64,000 bases of DNA from Comamonas sp. NLF-1-9 (GCF_019195435.1 NZ_CP078069.1:2914001-2978000), one strand, 5' to 3'; positions 47,357 through 57,558 are shown, counted from the stretch's first letter. Translations and numbers: made by a program. Notes: a model not told the origin generated them from the letters alone.

Positions 47357-47400
47357 GATAGCTGCTGGCGCTTACCCATCAAGGGTTTTCGCCGCTTTTG
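47357..47400 (+). repeat. 44-nt dispersed repeat, copy 5, after the thiolase
   Basis: GATAGCTGCTGGCGCTTA at the left, then ATCAAGGGTTTTCGCC and CTTTTG at the right. It starts 9 nt after the thiolase stop, the same distance as copy 1 from phaM. The SDR start follows 15 nt downstream. Confidence 0.8.
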
Positions 47401-47415
47401 ACTGAAAAGACAGAC

Positions 47416-48087
47416 ATGGCCAGGGTTTTGATCATGGGGGCCTCGCGCGGTCTTGGGCTGGAGCTGGCACGCCAGTACCTCACCGCGCGCGATGAAGTGT
47501 TTGCCACGGCGCACAGCGACGCGGGCATGCAGGCGCTGCAGGAGCTCGGCCTCACGCCGCTGCGCCTGGACGTGAGCGATGCGGCCAGCGTGCAACAACT
47601 GGGCGAGCGGCTCAAGGGCGAGAGCATCGACATCGCCTGGCATGTGGCCGGGGTGATGTGCAGCCGCCGCGATGCGCGCCATGCGCCCAGTCTGCAGGAG
47701 TTCGACCGGGTGATGCACACCAACGTGCTGGGCGCGATGCAGACCATCCCCGTGGTGGCGCCGCTGGTGGAAGCAGCGCAGGGGCGCTTTGGCTTTCTCA
47801 CCAGTGTCATGGGGCAGATCGGCAGCGCCAGCGCCAGCAACGCCTGGCTGTACCGCAGCAGCAAGGCGGCGCTGAACATGGTGGTGGCTTCGGCCCGGCA
47901 CAGCTATCCCAAGGCCTGGTTTGCGCTGTTTCACCCCGGCTGGGTCAAGACCGACATGGGCGGCGACAAGGCTCCATTGGGCGTGCGCGACAGCGTGACC
48001 AGGCTGCGCGTGACGCTGCAGAGCGCCGGCGCTGCCGACAACGGCGCCTTCTTCAACGAAGAGGGTGTGCGCCTGCGCTCCTGGTAG
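47416..48087 (+). CDS. Short-chain dehydrogenase/reductase family protein
   Basis: A 223-residue SDR. The N-terminal nucleotide motif is LIMGASRGLGLELA; the catalytic Ser/Tyr/Lys are in LTSVMGQIGS and WLYRSSKAALN (YxxxK). The short length and the missing C-terminal extension resemble the CsgA/SDR10-like group. The substrate is unknown. Start ATG 47416; it converges with the binding-protein gene 6 nt away. Confidence 0.88.
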   Translation: MARVLIMGASRGLGLELARQYLTARDEVFATAHSDAGMQALQELGLTPLRLDVSDAASVQQLGERLKGESIDIAWHVAGVMCSRRDARHAPSLQEFDRVMHTNVLGAMQTIPVVAPLVEAAQGRFGFLTSVMGQIGSASASNAWLYRSSKAALNMVVASARHSYPKAWFALFHPGWVKTDMGGDKAPLGVRDSVTRLRVTLQSAGAADNGAFFNEEGVRLRSW

Positions 48088-48093
48088 CGCCGT

Positions 48094-49161
48094 TCAGCGC
48101 GCGGGCGCGGGCGTGCTCGCCGGCTCTGAGATGTCGCGAAACAGCAGCTGCGCGGCGCGCGCCGCCTGTACGTAGATGCCCGGCAACCGGTAGCCGCGCC
48201 GCGCCAGCGGCTGCAGCCCCACGCCGACCGCAAAGTCCTCGCTGTCTTGCGGCGCGGGCAGCGTCGCATCGCGCAGGGCCTGCAGCGCCAGGCGTCCCGC
48301 CTGCTCGCCCAGCCCCTCGGCCGAGGGCGCGATGGCCAGCGCCCCGCCGCCTTGCACGAAGCGCTCGCGCACGCTGATGGGCAGCGGGCGGGCGTTGGCC
48401 TCGGTCCAGCGCGCAACTTCCAGCGAATCGACGACGCCCGGCTCGCGCGCCGAGCGCGGCATGCCCGCAAAACTCAGCACCAGCAGCACGTCGGCCTGGC
48501 CCTCGGCCTCGCGCACCGCCTGCTGCCACTGCGCGTAGGTTTCGACCAGCCGCACCGGCGCAAGCCGGTGGTCCTGCCAATCGAAGGCCTGCACCTGGTC
48601 GCGCTCGACCTCGCCCGTGGGGTCTGCCATGCCCAGCGCCTGGATGCGCAGCGGCCGCGCTTCCAGCACCGCCAGCAGGTCGCGGATCTGCGCCAGCGGC
48701 AGCAGCTCGCGCACGCCGGTGACGTTGGCCGCGCCCGGGTAGCCAAAGCGCTGCGGATCTTCGGCGGTGGCATAGACCAGGCGCTGCGCGCGCGGGTCAT
48801 CGGACACGTAGCGGTAGCCCAGCCACTGCTGCGCCTCTTCGCCGACGATGAGCACCACGTCGGGCTTCCAGGAGGTGATCACGGCGCGCGCCCGGGCGCT
48901 GGCCGCCTGCCATTCGGCGTTGCTCTGCACCTCGGCGCTGGAAAAGCTCATGTAATGCCAGCGCACGGCCAGCGGCTGGCGGTTGCCGGCCAGCGCGCGC
49001 TGCACGCCGCGGTCAAACAGTTGCTCCCAATGCCCGTCTTCGGAGAAGGTGTGCAGCACCAGCAGGCGCGGCTTGGCATGGTTGAACGCGATCAAGAGCG
49101 CAAACAGCAGCAGCACGAAGGTGCACAGGCAGGCGATGAGGATGCGGCGGCGCGGCGTCAT
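48094..49161 (-). CDS. Membrane-anchored periplasmic binding protein (ABC_sub_bind-like)
   Basis: A 355-residue protein. One N-terminal membrane helix (residues ~7-27, RILIACLCTFVLLLFALLIA) lacks a clear cleavage site, so it probably stays anchored with a periplasmic two-lobe domain (TSWKPDVVLIVGEEAQQW, VLLVLSFAGMPRSAREPG). It resembles the PF04392-type binding proteins often linked to sensor kinases. It starts 14 nt after the cNMP-SLC13 gene, so the two are probably an operon. Ligand unknown. Confidence 0.8.
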   Translation of the reverse strand: MTPRRRILIACLCTFVLLLFALLIAFNHAKPRLLVLHTFSEDGHWEQLFDRGVQRALAGNRQPLAVRWHYMSFSSAEVQSNAEWQAASARARAVITSWKPDVVLIVGEEAQQWLGYRYVSDDPRAQRLVYATAEDPQRFGYPGAANVTGVRELLPLAQIRDLLAVLEARPLRIQALGMADPTGEVERDQVQAFDWQDHRLAPVRLVETYAQWQQAVREAEGQADVLLVLSFAGMPRSAREPGVVDSLEVARWTEANARPLPISVRERFVQGGGALAIAPSAEGLGEQAGRLALQALRDATLPAPQDSEDFAVGVGLQPLARRGYRLPGIYVQAARAAQLLFRDISEPASTPAPAR

Positions 49162-49175
49162 CCGTCCAGCCCCAG

Positions 49176-51002
49176 TCAGCGCCACCAGGGAATGCTGGCA
49201 AACGCCAGCAGCACGCGCACGCCGTTGAGCCACCAGGCGTAGCGAAAGAACAGGCTTTCATCGCAGCGCTGGCGCATGCCCGCGCCCTGCAACTGCGCAA
49301 ACGAGGACTGCTGGTGGGGCATGAACCAGATGTCGGAAAACAGCGAGGTCAGGAACACCACGATCCACGGGTGGATGCCGTTGGCCAGGCCTATGGGCAG
49401 CAGCAGCGTGGCCGCCAGCACCATGCCCGCGGTCGTCGGCAGCGCCAGGCGCAGCGCCACGGTGACCAGCAGCGCCAGCAGCGTGAACCAGACCAGGTCG
49501 CCATGGATCCAGCCCAGCAGCGGCATCAGCACCTGCAGCATGGCCTTGTCCAGATGCAGGTAGCTGATGGCGTCGGTAAAGCCGTCCAGGCACAGCAGGA
49601 AGAAGATCGTCGGCCAGTCGATCTTGCTCTGAAAGCCGCTCTTGTCCAGCAGCCCCAGCACCATCAGAGCAACCAGCACCAGGCCCGCGAGCCAAGCGGC
49701 CTGCGACTGGTGCCACTGCGGCAGCGCCGCGCCCAGCACGAAGGTGGTGAAGGCCAGCGCCGCCGCCCATTCCGCCGGCTGCAGCGGCCCGAGCGTGACG
49801 AGCTGGGTGCGGATGCGCGCCAGCGGCAGGGCCGTGCGTTGCTGCGGCTGCCAGGCCAGGCGCATGACGGCAAAGTGCACCAGCACGAAGCCCAGCGCCA
49901 CCACCGTCGCGCCCAGCAGCCAGGTGATGCCTTGAAAGTTCAGCCGCACCTGCGCCGGCAGCATCGCGAAGGCCGCGAGGTTGGAGCTCTTGGCGGTGAG
50001 CAGCAGCGGCGAGAACAGCGTCGCGCCGGTGAAGGTCGCCACCACCAGCGCGCTGGCTTCGGGCGAATGCCGGCGCGCGCCCAGGCTTGCGTCCATTTCC
50101 TTGTACAGCGGCAGCATCAGCGCCAGGCGCGCGTTGGACGATGGCATGACGATGGACAACACCATGCCGAAGAAGGTCAGCGCCGAGCGGTGCCAGAACG
50201 GCGTGTCCGGCAGGCGCAGCAGCGTCCAGAGCATGAGCCGGTAAGCAAGCCCCGAAGCCACTACCACGGCCGACACCGCATACACCCCGAGCAGCAGGAT
50301 GAAGGTGCGCGAGTAAAACCCGTGCAGCGCCACGCGCGCCGGCACCAGCTCGATGAACAGCATGGCGACGACGGCGATCAGGGGCGGGATGTATTCATCG
50401 ACCAGCGCAAACAGCCACATCAGCGCGGCCATGGTGAACAGGCCCAGATAAACCGCCGCCTGCGGCGTGAGCCCCGCCCGCTGCCCCATCCACCAGGCCA
50501 GAGGCGACAACACCATGGTGCTGATCCACCCCAGCAAAGCCTTCCAGGGCAGCGGCGCGCTGGCGCTGGCGGCCGGCGCGGCGGGAGCGGGCGGCGCCAG
50601 TTCGCCCAGCGCACGAGCGAGTTCGGCGAGCGCCGGCGATTTGAGCTGGGGCCGGCTGGCCAGCAGGCTGCGCAGCGCGCCGCGTTCCAGGCGCAGTGCG
50701 CTCACCTCAGTCAGCGCCGTGGCGCTGGCCAGATAGCGGTTGTCGCTGGCGGTGCCGTCGGCAAAGGCCTCGGCGCCCAGGCCGTCGCCCGGCCCGGCGG
50801 TCTGCGAGCGGGTGCTCGAGAGCTTGGCCGTGCCGGCGGTGATCCAGTAGTAATGCTCGGACGGCGCGCCCGCTTCGAACAGGCGCTCTCCCGCCTTGAA
50901 CTGGCAGGTCGTGGCGGCCGCCAGCAGCCGCGCGTGGTCCAGCCGCGAACAGCGGGCAAACAGCGGATGGGCGCGCAGCAGGGCGGCAATCTCGGCGGGC
51001 AT
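49176..51002 (-). CDS. Fusion of a cyclic-nucleotide-binding-like domain and an SLC13/DASS permease
   Basis: 608 residues. Residues ~1-130 are a CRP-like cNMP domain (FKAGERLFEAGAPSEHYYWI, GLGAEAFADG), but the usual phosphate-binding FGE...RSA is altered to GAEAF...NRYLA. After an Ala/Pro linker come about 12 membrane helices of the SLC13 anion transporter type: MPSSNARLALMLPL, ALPTTAGMVLAATLLLPIG. I chose ATG 51002, just before the cNMP domain. This is a Na+- or H+-coupled carboxylate or sulfate carrier with a built-in regulatory domain. Substrate and nucleotide are unknown. Confidence 0.85.
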   Translation of the reverse strand: MPAEIAALLRAHPLFARCSRLDHARLLAAATTCQFKAGERLFEAGAPSEHYYWITAGTAKLSSTRSQTAGPGDGLGAEAFADGTASDNRYLASATALTEVSALRLERGALRSLLASRPQLKSPALAELARALGELAPPAPAAPAASASAPLPWKALLGWISTMVLSPLAWWMGQRAGLTPQAAVYLGLFTMAALMWLFALVDEYIPPLIAVVAMLFIELVPARVALHGFYSRTFILLLGVYAVSAVVVASGLAYRLMLWTLLRLPDTPFWHRSALTFFGMVLSIVMPSSNARLALMLPLYKEMDASLGARRHSPEASALVVATFTGATLFSPLLLTAKSSNLAAFAMLPAQVRLNFQGITWLLGATVVALGFVLVHFAVMRLAWQPQQRTALPLARIRTQLVTLGPLQPAEWAAALAFTTFVLGAALPQWHQSQAAWLAGLVLVALMVLGLLDKSGFQSKIDWPTIFFLLCLDGFTDAISYLHLDKAMLQVLMPLLGWIHGDLVWFTLLALLVTVALRLALPTTAGMVLAATLLLPIGLANGIHPWIVVFLTSLFSDIWFMPHQQSSFAQLQGAGMRQRCDESLFFRYAWWLNGVRVLLAFASIPWWR

Positions 51003-51161
51003 GGGCGTCGGGCAAAGGCGGCCGGGCGGACTCGCAAGGCGGGGCAATGCTACAGCCCCCGGGCGCCGCGTGGCAAAGCCGCGCTCGGCCGGCGCAGCGC
51101 TGTGAAAGAATCGGCGCTGTCCGCGCTGCTGCTCAGCGCTCCACTTTTGCAGACCGCCGCC

Positions 51162-52292
51162 ATGCTGTTGACCCAAGACCAGGAAATGATCCGCGACGCC
51201 GTGCGCGACTTCGTGCGCGAGCAGATCACCCCCCACGCCGCGCGCTGGGACAAGGGGCACCACTTCCCGCGCGAGGTGCACCAGGGCCTGGCCGCCTTGG
51301 GCGCCTACGGCATTTGCGTGCCAGAGGAATACGGCGGCGCAGGCCTCGACTACCTGACGCTGGCGCTGGTGCTGGAAGAAATCGCCGCGGGCGACGGCGG
51401 CACCAGCACGGCGATTTCCGTGACCAACTGCCCGGTCAACGCCATCTTGATGCGCTATGGCTCCGAGGCGCAAAAGCGCGACTGGCTCAGCCCGCTGGCG
51501 CGCGGTGAGATGCTCGGGGCGTTTTGCCTGACCGAGCCGCACGTCGGCTCGGACGCCTCCGCGCTGCGCACCACGGCCACGCTCGACGACGGCGAGTACG
51601 TGATCAACGGCGTCAAGCAGTTCATCACCAGCGGCCAGAACGGCCAGGTCGCGATCGTCATCGCCGTCACCGACAAGGCCGCGGGCAAGCGCGGCATGAG
51701 CGCCTTCATCGTGCCCACGAGCACGCCGGGCTACATCGTCGCGCGGCTGGAGGACAAGCTGGGCCAGCACAGCAGCGACACGGCGCAAATCCAGTTCGAC
51801 AACTGCCGCGTGAGCGCCGCCAACCTCATCGGCGCCGAGGGCGAGGGCTACCGCATTGCACTGTCCGCGCTCGAGGGCGGGCGCATCGGCATCGCCGCGC
51901 AAAGCGTGGGCATGGCGCGCGCGGCGCTCGATTGCGCGCTGCACTACAGCAAGGAGCGCGAGAGCTTTGGCACGCCCATCTTCAACCACCAGGCCGTGGG
52001 TTTTCGCCTGGCCGACTGCGCCACGCAGATCGAGGCCGCACGCCAGCTCATCTGGCACGCCGCCAGCCTGCGCGACGCCGGTCGCCCCTGCCTGAAGGAG
52101 GCGGCCATGGCCAAGCTCTTTGCCACCGAGATGGCCGAGCGCGTGTGCAGCGCCGCCATCCAGACGCTGGGCGGCTATGGCTACGTGAGCGACTTCCCGG
52201 TCGAGCGCATCTACCGCGACGTGCGCGTCTGCCAGATCTACGAAGGCACGAGCGACGTGCAGAAAATCATCATCCAGCGGGCGCTGGCGTGA
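51162..52292 (+). CDS. Acyl-CoA dehydrogenase
   Basis: A 376-residue FAD enzyme with the ACAD signature LGAFCLTEPHVGSDASALRT, the FAD motif FITSGQNGQVAIVIAV and the C-terminal QTLGGYGYVSDFPVERIYRD. ALSALEGGRIGIAAQSVG lacks the Glu position of IVD; the catalytic Glu is likely in the C-terminal YEGTSDVQ as in short/medium-chain enzymes. It may oxidise 2-methylbutyryl- or isobutyryl-CoA or short-chain acyl-CoA. Start ATG 51162; its stop overlaps ychJ (GTGA). Confidence 0.93.
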   Translation: MLLTQDQEMIRDAVRDFVREQITPHAARWDKGHHFPREVHQGLAALGAYGICVPEEYGGAGLDYLTLALVLEEIAAGDGGTSTAISVTNCPVNAILMRYGSEAQKRDWLSPLARGEMLGAFCLTEPHVGSDASALRTTATLDDGEYVINGVKQFITSGQNGQVAIVIAVTDKAAGKRGMSAFIVPTSTPGYIVARLEDKLGQHSSDTAQIQFDNCRVSAANLIGAEGEGYRIALSALEGGRIGIAAQSVGMARAALDCALHYSKERESFGTPIFNHQAVGFRLADCATQIEAARQLIWHAASLRDAGRPCLKEAAMAKLFATEMAERVCSAAIQTLGGYGYVSDFPVERIYRDVRVCQIYEGTSDVQKIIIQRALA

Positions 52293-52690
52293 GCCAGGCC
52301 TGCCACTGCGGCCGGCTGGACGCGCGCGGCAAACCCCTGGCCTATGCCCAATGCTGCGAGCGCTACCTGGACCACTTCGACACCACACCCGCGCCCGACG
52401 CCGAAAGCCTGGTGCGCTCGCGCTACAGCGCCTACGTGCGTGAAAACGAGGCTTATCTGCGCGCCACCTGGCACGCAAGCCGGCGCCCCTCGCGCGTGCG
52501 CTTTGATGCGGGCGTGAAGTGGCTGGGCCTGGAGGTGCGCCAGCACCGCCAGACGGGCGAGCACAGCGCCGAAGTGGAATTCATCGCCCGCTGCCGCAGC
52601 GCCGACGGCAAGGCCACGCGCATGCATGAACTCAGCCGCTTCGTGCGCGAGGAGGGGCGCTGGTATTACGTGGATGGGGATTGGCGGTAG
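52289..52690 (+). CDS. ychJ: YchJ family protein (SEC-C zinc motif)
   Basis: A 133-residue protein. A Cys-rich N-terminus (CHCGRLDARGKPLAYAQCCERYL) forms the SEC-C-type zinc site, followed by the NTF2-like UPF0225 domain ending GRWYYVDGDWR. The start is GTG 52289, overlapping the dehydrogenase stop. Its last 63 bp are repeated at 53896-53958, on the far side of the RhuM gene. Function unknown. Confidence 0.9.
   Translation: MSQACHCGRLDARGKPLAYAQCCERYLDHFDTTPAPDAESLVRSRYSAYVRENEAYLRATWHASRRPSRVRFDAGVKWLGLEVRQHRQTGEHSAEVEFIARCRSADGKATRMHELSRFVREEGRWYYVDGDWR
52628..52690 (+). repeat. Direct repeat A: 3' end of ychJ
   Basis: 63 bp encoding ELSRFVREEGRWYYVDGDWR and the stop. About 84% identical (10 differences by eye) to repeat B. 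With B it brackets the RhuM gene, as expected if an element integrated at the ychJ tail and restored the frame. Confidence 0.85.
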
Positions 52691-52756
52691 CGGGAGCAGC
52701 GTCGCAGGAGCGGACCGCTTTCCGAGTCCATTGCGCCCAGGTCCGGGCACAGGCGT

Positions 52757-53803
52757 TTATCGCTCGCGACCCCGTTTTTCCGTGTCTTCAAGCTGCAGCA
52801 GCAGGCGATCGAAATCGCTCTGAAACAGCCTGTCTTGCACGATGCGGTATTTCTCGAACTCGGTTTCGGCGTGGGCTTTGGCAATTTCGGCGCTCACGCG
52901 GCCGGCGTCCTGCAATACCTCGCGCTCCGTCAACTGCAGAAAGCGGTTCAGGCGCGCCTCCCAGTCCTGCATGGTCATCGGCATTTTCCGCTGTGCCATC
53001 AATTCGGCCATGTCCAGGTAGGCGTTGACCAGCCGGGAAAGCTGCACCAGCTCGTCCGCGTTCAGGTAGTTCTTGGCCACTACCACGTCGAATTTCTGAA
53101 TCTTTCCGCGCGGCGCGTCCTTCCAGGTGGCCAGGCCCATGTGGGTCTTTCCGGCATCGGCGCGGGCGACGATCACTTCCGCCGCAGTGTGGCCATGGAT
53201 CGCCCAGTGCAGCTTGTTCTGCACCGTGGCAAAGAACCGCTGTGTGGCCTGCGCGCTCACGTCGTAGTCGATGGCGGTGGCATAGATGTCGGTGATCTTC
53301 TGGTAGAACTTGCGCTCCGAAAGGCGGATCTCGCGGACGCGCTGAAGCTGCTCCTCGAAATACCGGTCGGACAGGACAGAGCCGCCTTGCTTCAGTCGCT
53401 CCACGTCCATGGCCCAGCCCTTGATGGCGAACTCCTCGACGATGCCGATCGCCCATTTGCGAAACTGCACCGCACGCTCGGAATTGACCTTGTAGCCCAC
53501 AGCGATGATGGCGGCCAAGCTGTAGTGCTTGGTGTCGTAGCCCTTGCCGTCGGCGGCAGTTGTTCGAAAATTTCTAACAACTGCGTCCTCCCGCAACTCG
53601 CTGTCGGCAAATACCTTTTTCAAGTGGTAGTTGATGGTGGGCACCTCCACGCCGTAGAGCGTGGCCATCATCTTCTGGCTCAGCCAGACGTTCTCGTCGG
53701 CATATACCGCCTCCACGCCCCCTTGGCCGGAGGCTGCGACAAAGGTCAGGTATTCCGCCGCGGAAGAGCGGACGGAGGGAACTGTCTGCTTTCTCTTGCT
53801 CAT
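52757..53803 (-). CDS. RhuM-family (virulence RhuM-like) protein
   Basis: A 348-residue protein with no signal peptide. It contains the RhuM core: VWLSQKMMATLYGVEVPTIN, then NFRTTAADGKGYDTKHYSLAAIIAVGY and QFRKWAIGIVEEFAIKG; the C-terminal half is helical. The family is named from Salmonella SPI-3 but its function is unknown, and members usually sit in mobile or defence-rich islands. I chose ATG 53803; TTG/ATG codons upstream at 53875/53854 are possible. The gene lies between two copies of the ychJ tail, in reverse orientation to ychJ. Confidence 0.85.
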   Translation of the reverse strand: MSKRKQTVPSVRSSAAEYLTFVAASGQGGVEAVYADENVWLSQKMMATLYGVEVPTINYHLKKVFADSELREDAVVRNFRTTAADGKGYDTKHYSLAAIIAVGYKVNSERAVQFRKWAIGIVEEFAIKGWAMDVERLKQGGSVLSDRYFEEQLQRVREIRLSERKFYQKITDIYATAIDYDVSAQATQRFFATVQNKLHWAIHGHTAAEVIVARADAGKTHMGLATWKDAPRGKIQKFDVVVAKNYLNADELVQLSRLVNAYLDMAELMAQRKMPMTMQDWEARLNRFLQLTEREVLQDAGRVSAEIAKAHAETEFEKYRIVQDRLFQSDFDRLLLQLEDTEKRGRER

Positions 53804-53895
53804 GTCTGGCCCTGTGTGCTGCCAGACGGGTGCTGCTCTGGCGTCTCTTGGCATATCGGATTGACTCAAGGCCAAGTATGGACCCGGGGAAGAAA

Positions 53896-53958
53896 GAACT
53901 CAGCCGCTTCGCGCGCATGTGTGGGCGCTGGTGTTACGTGGACGGCGACTGGCGGTAG
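53896..53958 (+). repeat. Direct repeat B: orphan copy of the ychJ 3' end
   Basis: Encodes ELSRFARMCGRWCYVDGDWR plus stop, a decayed version of the ychJ C-terminus with no start upstream. Its end overlaps the last 25 bp of the convergent AraC gene. It probably marks the original ychJ tail before insertion of the RhuM segment. Confidence 0.85.
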
Positions 53959-54983
53959 CTCGCACGGTACTGCTGCGGCGAGCAGCCCGCCCAGGCCCGA
54001 AACGCGCGGGCGAAGCTCTTGTCGCTGGCAAAGCCGGCCGCCTGCGCTACCTGCTTGACGGGGCGTTCGGTGTGGCGCAGCAGGTGTTCGGCCTGGGCGC
54101 GGCGCACTTCGTTCTTGAGCTGTTGCAGCGATGCGCCTTCCTGGCGCAGCTGGCGGTGCAGCGTGCGCTCTGAAAGGTGTAGCGCGTCGGCCACAAGCAC
54201 CGCGCTTTGCAGCATGGCCGGGTCGCTGCCCAGAAGCTGGCGCACGCGCGCTACCAGCAGGCGCTCGCGCTGGTATTGCCAGACGGTGAGCGGCAGCGCC
54301 CGCTGCAGCATGTGTTGCAGCGCGGCTTCGTCGCGCGTCAGGGGCAGGGCCAGATAGCGGCTGTCGAACTCAAATGCGGCCTGCGGGGCGTCGAAGCCGA
54401 TCGGCCCGGGGAACAGCAATGGATACACCTCGGCGTGCGCCGGCGCGGCGAACGGAAACTGCACCCGCGCAAGCCGCACGCGGGTGTCGATCAGCCAGCA
54501 GGCCAAGCCGTGGAGGTTGCGCAGCGTGGACAGCAGGCAGATCTCGCGCAGCGCGCCGCCCGGGCCGAGCGGGCGGTGCTCGGCAATCGCGATGCGCGCG
54601 CTGTCGCCGCCCTGGCTCAGCGTCAGGGTGATGTCGTCGGTCAGCAGCGCGTGGTGGCGGCACCAGCGCGCCAGCGCCAGCCCCAGCTGCCCCGATGTGA
54701 TGGAGGCGCGCGCCAGCATGCCGTAGCTGCCCCAGGGCAGGCGACGGCTGAACCAGCCCAGGGCTTCGTCGTCCAGTTCGCGCATGGCGGCGGCGCACAG
54801 GCGCTCGAACTGGGTGGCGGTCACGTAGCCCCGGGGCTGCTTGAGTTGCGATGGCGTGATTTGTGCCTGCGCCAGAGCTTCTTCAGGGCGCATGGCGCGG
54901 ACCTCGTAGGCGCGCACGACGTCCAGCACCAGAGCGACGGGCGTGCGGGCGTGCGGCTTGCGGGCGGGGCGCATGTCGAGCAT
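53934..54983 (-). CDS. AraC-family transcriptional regulator
   Basis: A ~349-residue activator. The N-terminal arabinose-binding-like domain (PF12625 type; WGSYGMLARASITSGQLGLA) is followed by the two HTH motifs of AraC (VADALHLSERTLHRQLRQEG and VKQVAQAAGFASDKSFARAF). Start is uncertain: ATG 54983 or 54974 have weak ribosome sites. It is divergent from liuB and may control liuB and following genes, a second regulator besides LiuR. Confidence 0.88.
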   Translation of the reverse strand: MLDMRPARKPHARTPVALVLDVVRAYEVRAMRPEEALAQAQITPSQLKQPRGYVTATQFERLCAAAMRELDDEALGWFSRRLPWGSYGMLARASITSGQLGLALARWCRHHALLTDDITLTLSQGGDSARIAIAEHRPLGPGGALREICLLSTLRNLHGLACWLIDTRVRLARVQFPFAAPAHAEVYPLLFPGPIGFDAPQAAFEFDSRYLALPLTRDEAALQHMLQRALPLTVWQYQRERLLVARVRQLLGSDPAMLQSAVLVADALHLSERTLHRQLRQEGASLQQLKNEVRRAQAEHLLRHTERPVKQVAQAAGFASDKSFARAFRAWAGCSPQQYRASYRQSPST

Positions 54984-55096
54984 GCGCGAGTGTGCTGCGG
55001 GCTGGCAGGTTTTGCAACCTGTCTGGCGCCCCGCATGGCGCGACAAGCGCTAAAGTGGCCCGGTAGGGCGTCGGGAGCATCGCCGGGAATATGGGT

Positions 55097-55140
55097 CAAA
55101 TCGGCCTCAAACGCTTGCTGTACAAGCGCGAGCAGCTCTC
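55097..55140 (-). repeat. 44-nt dispersed repeat, copy 6, upstream of liuB
   Basis: On the minus strand: GAGAGCTGCTCGCGCTTG, CAGCAAGCG, TTGAGGCCGATTTG. It lies in the AraC-liuB intergenic region, 24 nt before the liuB start, so it is transcribed in the liuB 5' leader. Its arms GCGCTTG/CAAGCG form a hairpin near the ribosome site. Confidence 0.85.
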
Positions 55141-55164
55141 AAAACAATAGATAAAGGACATCCC

Positions 55165-56767
<1,603 letters not shown>

Positions 56768-56787
<20 letters not shown>

Positions 56788-56824
56788 GGTGTACGATGTG
56801 TCAATAATTCATGATTGATACACA
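56768..56824 (+). promoter_or_regulatory. vapBC promoter/operator region
   Basis: An AT-rich stretch between liuB and vapB. It holds an imperfect dyad TGTGTCAAT / ATTGATACACA (56797-56805, 56814-56824), fitting autoregulation by VapB-VapC, and a candidate TTGGCG-N18-TACGAT promoter. The dyad touches the vapB start. Confidence 0.5.
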
Positions 56825-56826
56825 TT

Positions 56827-57168
56827 ATGCGCACAAACATTGATATTGACGACGACTTGTTGGCCAAGGCCATGCAGGCAGGCCCCTACACGACCAAGAA
56901 GGACACCGTGGAGGCAGGCCTGCGCCTGCTGGCGCGCCAGGCGGCGTACCGCGAAATCCTGAAATGGCGCGGCAAGCTCAAGTGGGAAGGCGACGAATCA
57001 ATCGACTGGACGCAGCCGGACCCGGAAACCGAGGTGGATGAAGCGCCCACGCTTGTCGCGCTGGAGGTAAATGAAGGCCGGGCGGACTACCGTGCCACGC
57101 GCGCCAAGCCGCCAGCCCCAACGCCAGCGAACCCCACACCGGAGAAGCGCCACCGTGCTGGTCGTTGA
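56827..57168 (+). CDS. vapB: VapB-type antitoxin with extended C-terminus
   Basis: 113 residues. The N-terminal part (MRTNIDIDDDLLAKAMQAG) is the VapB ribbon-helix-helix DNA-binding domain; ILKWRGKLKWEGD is the toxin-wrapping region and the usual end of VapB (~70-80 aa). A further ~40-residue Pro/Ala-rich tail follows. ATG 56827 is preferred over a TTG further up. The 3' end overlaps vapC by 14 nt. Confidence 0.9.
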   Translation: MRTNIDIDDDLLAKAMQAGPYTTKKDTVEAGLRLLARQAAYREILKWRGKLKWEGDESIDWTQPDPETEVDEAPTLVALEVNEGRADYRATRAKPPAPTPANPTPEKRHRAGR

Positions 57169-57556
57169 CTCCAGCGTCTGGATCGATTTTTTTGCCGACC
57201 GGCCTACCGCCGCCTGCGATGAACTCGATCGTCTGCTGCAGGACGGCCAGACCCGTCTGGTCGTGCCCGACGTGGTGCTGTACGAGGTGCTGCGCGGCTT
57301 TCGCCACGAGCGCGCGATGCGCCAGGCGCGGACGCTGCTGCAAACCCTCAGCGTCGAGCCTTGCGGCGGTGCGGACGTGGCGCTGGCCGCCGCCGAGCAC
57401 TACCGCCACCTGCGCGCGCGCGGCATCACGGTGCGCGCCAGCACGGGCGTGATGGTCGCCGCCTTCTGCATCGAACGCGACTACCTGCTGCTGCACCGCG
57501 ACCGCGATTACGACGGTTTTGCCGCGCACCGGGGTCTGCGCATTTGGGAGCATTGA
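57155..57556 (+). CDS. vapC: VapC-type PIN-domain toxin
   Basis: A 133-residue PIN-fold RNase, MLVVDSSVWIDFFADRP. Acidic metal ligands are seen in VVDSSVW (Asp4-6), VLYEVLRG (Glu) and ERDYLLLHRDRDYDGFA (Asp). The start is GTG 57155, with GGAGAAGCGCC upstream. Probably cleaves a tRNA or rRNA when VapB is degraded. Intact. Confidence 0.92.
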   Translation: MLVVDSSVWIDFFADRPTAACDELDRLLQDGQTRLVVPDVVLYEVLRGFRHERAMRQARTLLQTLSVEPCGGADVALAAAEHYRHLRARGITVRASTGVMVAAFCIERDYLLLHRDRDYDGFAAHRGLRIWEH

Positions 57557-57558
57557 CG

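Noticed and set aside
49314..52292. A 992-residue frame ending in acyl-CoA dehydrogenase
   Set aside because: The upstream part is antisense to the SLC13 fusion; the dehydrogenase begins at ATG 51162.
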